A DNA stretch of 64,000 nucleotides, taken from the NCBI GenBank assembly GCA_030549775.1, contig CM060174.1:68345566-68409565 (forward strand). The letters are read 5' to 3'. This stretch comes from Tamarix chinensis. Lineage: Eukaryota > Streptophyta > Magnoliopsida > Caryophyllales > Tamaricaceae. Made by a program: the position numbers and the translations under genes. Within the stretch, counting starts at the first letter, position 1, and every line of letters begins with the position of its first letter. Shown in pieces: positions 61,569 to 64,000 of this stretch. Under the pieces are notes generated by a model that was given only the letters and a program-made list of their open reading frames with translations, searched no databases and was not told the origin of the DNA.

Positions 61569-61646
61569 AAATCCTAGAAGAAGGCATTTATTAAAAATAA
61601 ATGGTAATTAAAGCGACGCATTATAGCCTAGAAGAAGGCCTTTATT
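61569..61646 (+). repeat. Direct repeat downstream of the SABATH gene
   Basis: CCTAGAAGAAGGC followed by A/CTTTATT occurs at about 61572 and 61628, about 56 bases apart, just past the gene's 3' end (gene on minus strand). Origin unknown. Confidence 0.8.
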
Positions 61647-61746
61647 TGCCATAATAATTGGTACCACATGAGCAGAAATAAAATTTCGCATCGGTAAGCA
61701 CGTCTAACAAAAGGTACGTAGGAAACTTTGACGTTACAGCCAGCCA

Positions 61747-62533
61747 TCATTTTTTAGTGAGCACCAGGATAAATATGATAGGTCTGAATGATTTTCCGGA
61801 TATTTCTTCACCAATCATTCTGGCATATGTCTCATAGAGAGGGTCCAATATTTCTTCTCCAAAGTGGTAGCTAATCATGGATTTTTGAACAGCTCTGAAT
61901 GACTTAGAAAGCGTCTGCTCGTCACTTATATGAGTCTCGATCTCGTACATCTCCAGCCGATCCAATATAAAAGATCCTTCTTTTCTCACTTCTTCCTCAA
62001 TCTCAGCTTTTGATGGTGCGTAGAATGGAATATCAAATGAATCAAGCTTTTGTTGCGTCACTTGACCCTGTAGCTCCACATATAAAAAATAAAATGATTA
62101 GTTATATGATAGACCGAGCGTCTCATCTACTTTGATTCGATAAATAATCTAGTCGAATGATTTTTAAATAAAAAGATCTATGTTGAATTTTTTATATACG
62201 TTTGTTAATAATTTTATATTTTTATATAGATACTTAATGATAAGTTGTAATTGAATGTACCTTTTTGATTAGTTCAACAAATGAGTCTGTGAGAAGTTGC
62301 CAAGTCTTCAAGTTGCCCCTATCAAAGTGGTCTTCGCCTTTTCTTCCAAGAAATACTAAGACCATTCGTCCTTCCTGTATTAGCTCTTGAGACCGTAACC
62401 GGAGAAACGAGGAGAAGTCTTCTTGGAATTGCTTTAAATATGCTTGGTTTATGGATGGAGGGCTATTTTTTGTAATGTAGATACTACATTTATTCATTGA
62501 TTCCCCCTTCTCATTATAAATAGCTGGAGGAAT
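61747..62533 (-). CDS. SABATH-family methyltransferase, 3' exons
   Basis: C-terminal half of a SAM-dependent carboxyl/N-methyltransferase (SABATH: salicylate, benzoate, jasmonate, loganate or xanthine-alkaloid type). Two exons on the minus strand. Exon a, 62533-62261 (91 codons), follows an acceptor (CAACATATAG) and reads IPPAIYNEKGES, SSFLRLRSQELIQEGRMVLV, FLGRKGED, then WQLLTDSFVELIKK. It ends at AAAAG/GTACAT. The intron is 62260-62068 (193 bp, GT-AG). Exon b, 62067-61747 (106 codons plus TGA), reads LDSFDIPFYAPSKAEIEEEV, KEGSFILDRLEMYEIE and ends FILVLTKK. All junctions are phase 0 and both exons are uninterrupted. About 160-170 N-terminal residues with the SAM-binding part are missing from the window: either beyond 64000 across a long intron, or lost. 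Substrate cannot be told, because the discriminating residues are partly in the missing half. Soluble cytosolic enzyme by family. Confidence 0.88.
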
Positions 62534-63299
62534 CTATATGTTGATGAGATAAAATATTTATTAGAACCAAAACAAAATCAATGATGAGATTAGAAAATAT
62601 TTATAACCAAGGATGTACGAAAAATAAGATCCTCCTCATTTTCGAACTTTGTAACAAAATTTATAAAGTTATTATAATGCATCCATCTATCTTTCAATCT
62701 ATATATATATATATAAGTTGAATCCCTATTGAAATGAGTCATATGGACTACAACAAAAGCAAAAGAAATCTCATTTAATATTATACATAACTTATTAGTT
62801 TTGAGAATGTGTACCTAAACTAGATCCCAACAAAATGTCAATCTATTTATACAATAACAATTTAAGAGAAAGATTTTTTTCCCACTTTTCTTTAATCATT
62901 TTTTCCTTTTCACCTTTATCCTTAACATACTTTTCAATGTGTCAATCATCATTAGAGATGATAAAAGTTGATCCGACCCACCCAACCAGATCCCACCAGG
63001 ACAAAACCCGACCTAGTACTAACCCGATAATAATTATTCCAACCCAAACCAGGCCCCATCCGATATAAACCCGACAAGATGTCGATAAGTTGCTGACCCG
63101 ACCCGATGTTGACTCAATCAGACATCAAAATCTATTATAATAATAATAAATTACACACACTTTATTATTTATTTAATGTTTTTAAAAATATAGTATTTTA
63201 TAAATTATATTTATTTTCCATACGTTTACCCTAGACATCTTTATTTATTACTGATAACCTAATAAATATTTCCATAGAAAAATACAACATTAAGAAGCC
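62534..63299. other. Intron or upstream region of the SABATH gene
   Basis: No exon-like sequence matching the SABATH N-terminus on the minus strand. If the gene is whole, this is the large intron before the third exon. A TATATA run at 62700-62714 and an ACCCGA-rich patch are inside. Confidence 0.5.
62965..63115 (+). repeat. ACCCGA-rich degenerate minisatellite
   Basis: ACCCGA and related words (GATCCGACCC, AAACCCGACC, TAACCCGATA, TAAACCCGAC, TGACCCGACCCGATG) recur over 150 bases that are otherwise AT-rich. GGGTCGGGT-type minisatellites are common dispersed plant repeats. The repeat-derived frame is not a gene. Confidence 0.75.
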
Positions 63300-64000
63300 A
63301 TAATAATAATTTCATAAACAAGTAAATAAATAAATGATAATAAATAATAAATATATTTGTAATATTGAATCATGCAATATTTTTTATTGTTAAAATTTAT
63401 AAATATATTTATTATTTTTTTATGAAAATAAAACTCATCTAATGTTCTTATTCCATTTATGTGTACTAGTAATTTTATGATTTTTTTATAATATTCACAA
63501 TATAATAAATGATAATTATACATTGTATAGTCATATTATGATCACCTTTATTATATAAAATTATCTTTTTTTAAGTAATCAAATAACTAATAAATACCTT
63601 TGTTAGATTGAATTATGCAATGTTTTTATTGTTCAAATATATAAATATTTTTATTATTTACGTGTAAAAATAAAACGGATCTAATATTCTCATTTCATAT
63701 ATGTGTACTATTAATCTTATGGTTGTCTCTAATATTTACAATATAATGAACGATAATTATAATTTGTATGGTTGTATGATGATCACCTTTAGTTTATAAA
63801 ATTATCTTTTCTAGGTAATCAAATAAATGATAAATATATTTGCTAGATTGAATCATGTAATGTTTTTTATCGTCAATATTAATAAATAACTTTATTATTT
63901 ACTTGTGAAAATAAAACACATCAAATGTTCTCATTTTCATTTATATCTACTAGTAATATTATGATTCTCTCTAATATTTACAATGTAATAAATGATTATT
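63300..64000. repeat. Satellite-like tandem repeat, about 241-bp unit
   Basis: Three consecutive copies, the last running off the window. Landmarks GAATCATGCAATATT at 63367, GAATTATGCAATGTT at 63610 and GAATCATGTAATGTT at 63850 give spacings of 243 and 240. GATCACCTTTA...TATAAAATTATCTTTT recurs at 63540 and 63781, and TTTACAATATAATGAACGAT-like words near 63495, 63736 and 63978. Very AT-rich. Copies differ by many substitutions and small indels. The length of the array beyond 64000 is unknown. Confidence 0.88.

Noticed and set aside
63290..63523. 77-codon minus-strand ORF upstream of the SABATH exons
   Set aside because: Lies in the AT-rich tandem repeat, with Tyr/Ile/Asn-rich composition and no resemblance to the SABATH N-terminus. 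The other repeat copies do not keep the frame.

Overview
The window is plant nuclear DNA, most likely from an angiosperm and probably a eudicot. It is AT-rich, gene-poor and built almost entirely of old, nested retrotransposons. The only cellular gene I can support is the 3' half of a SABATH-family methyltransferase (minus strand, 61747-62533). Species cannot be fixed from the sequence.

The dominant component is one Ty3/gypsy chromovirus family of Tekay/Del type with unusually long LTRs. One nearly complete, decayed copy lies on the minus strand (9566-26051). In its own direction it has a truncated 5' LTR (24232-26051), a tRNA-iMet primer-binding site, gag, protease, RT, RNase H, integrase, chromodomain, a polypurine tract and a 4.7-kb 3' LTR (9566-14287). 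Its RT is split by a 5.2-kb LTR of the same family in the opposite direction (16506-21674). Further LTRs of the family lie at 4254-9144 (+), 35138-43290 (-, itself split by a 3.9-kb plus-strand LTR at 35615-39556 with a perfect GGCCT target duplication) and 53725-56098 (+). The seven LTRs add up to about 27 kb, roughly 42% of the window.

These LTRs share a layout: TGAAAT/TGTAAT...TTACA ends, a pyrimidine-rich GC-richer 5' part, a TATA box about 0.8-0.9 kb in, TTA-type microsatellites, an array of short GATCCACCGGC...TAATAGTGG units grouped in threes, and a strong hairpin about 100 nt before the 3' end. None of the LTRs encodes a recognisable domain.

Other regions: 1-1555 is a ruined Ty1/copia pol. 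30151-32430 is a TIR element with TAA duplications that seems to carry pieces of a host gene. 33687-34883 is a candidate Ty1/copia LTR. 46010-53724 is a decayed Athila-type gypsy element (minus) interrupted by a LINE (47722-51480). 56099-61746 is AT-rich with no gene. 63300-64000 is a roughly 241-bp tandem repeat running off the window end. Nothing here looks like a working multi-gene pathway. The interest lies in the LTR architecture.
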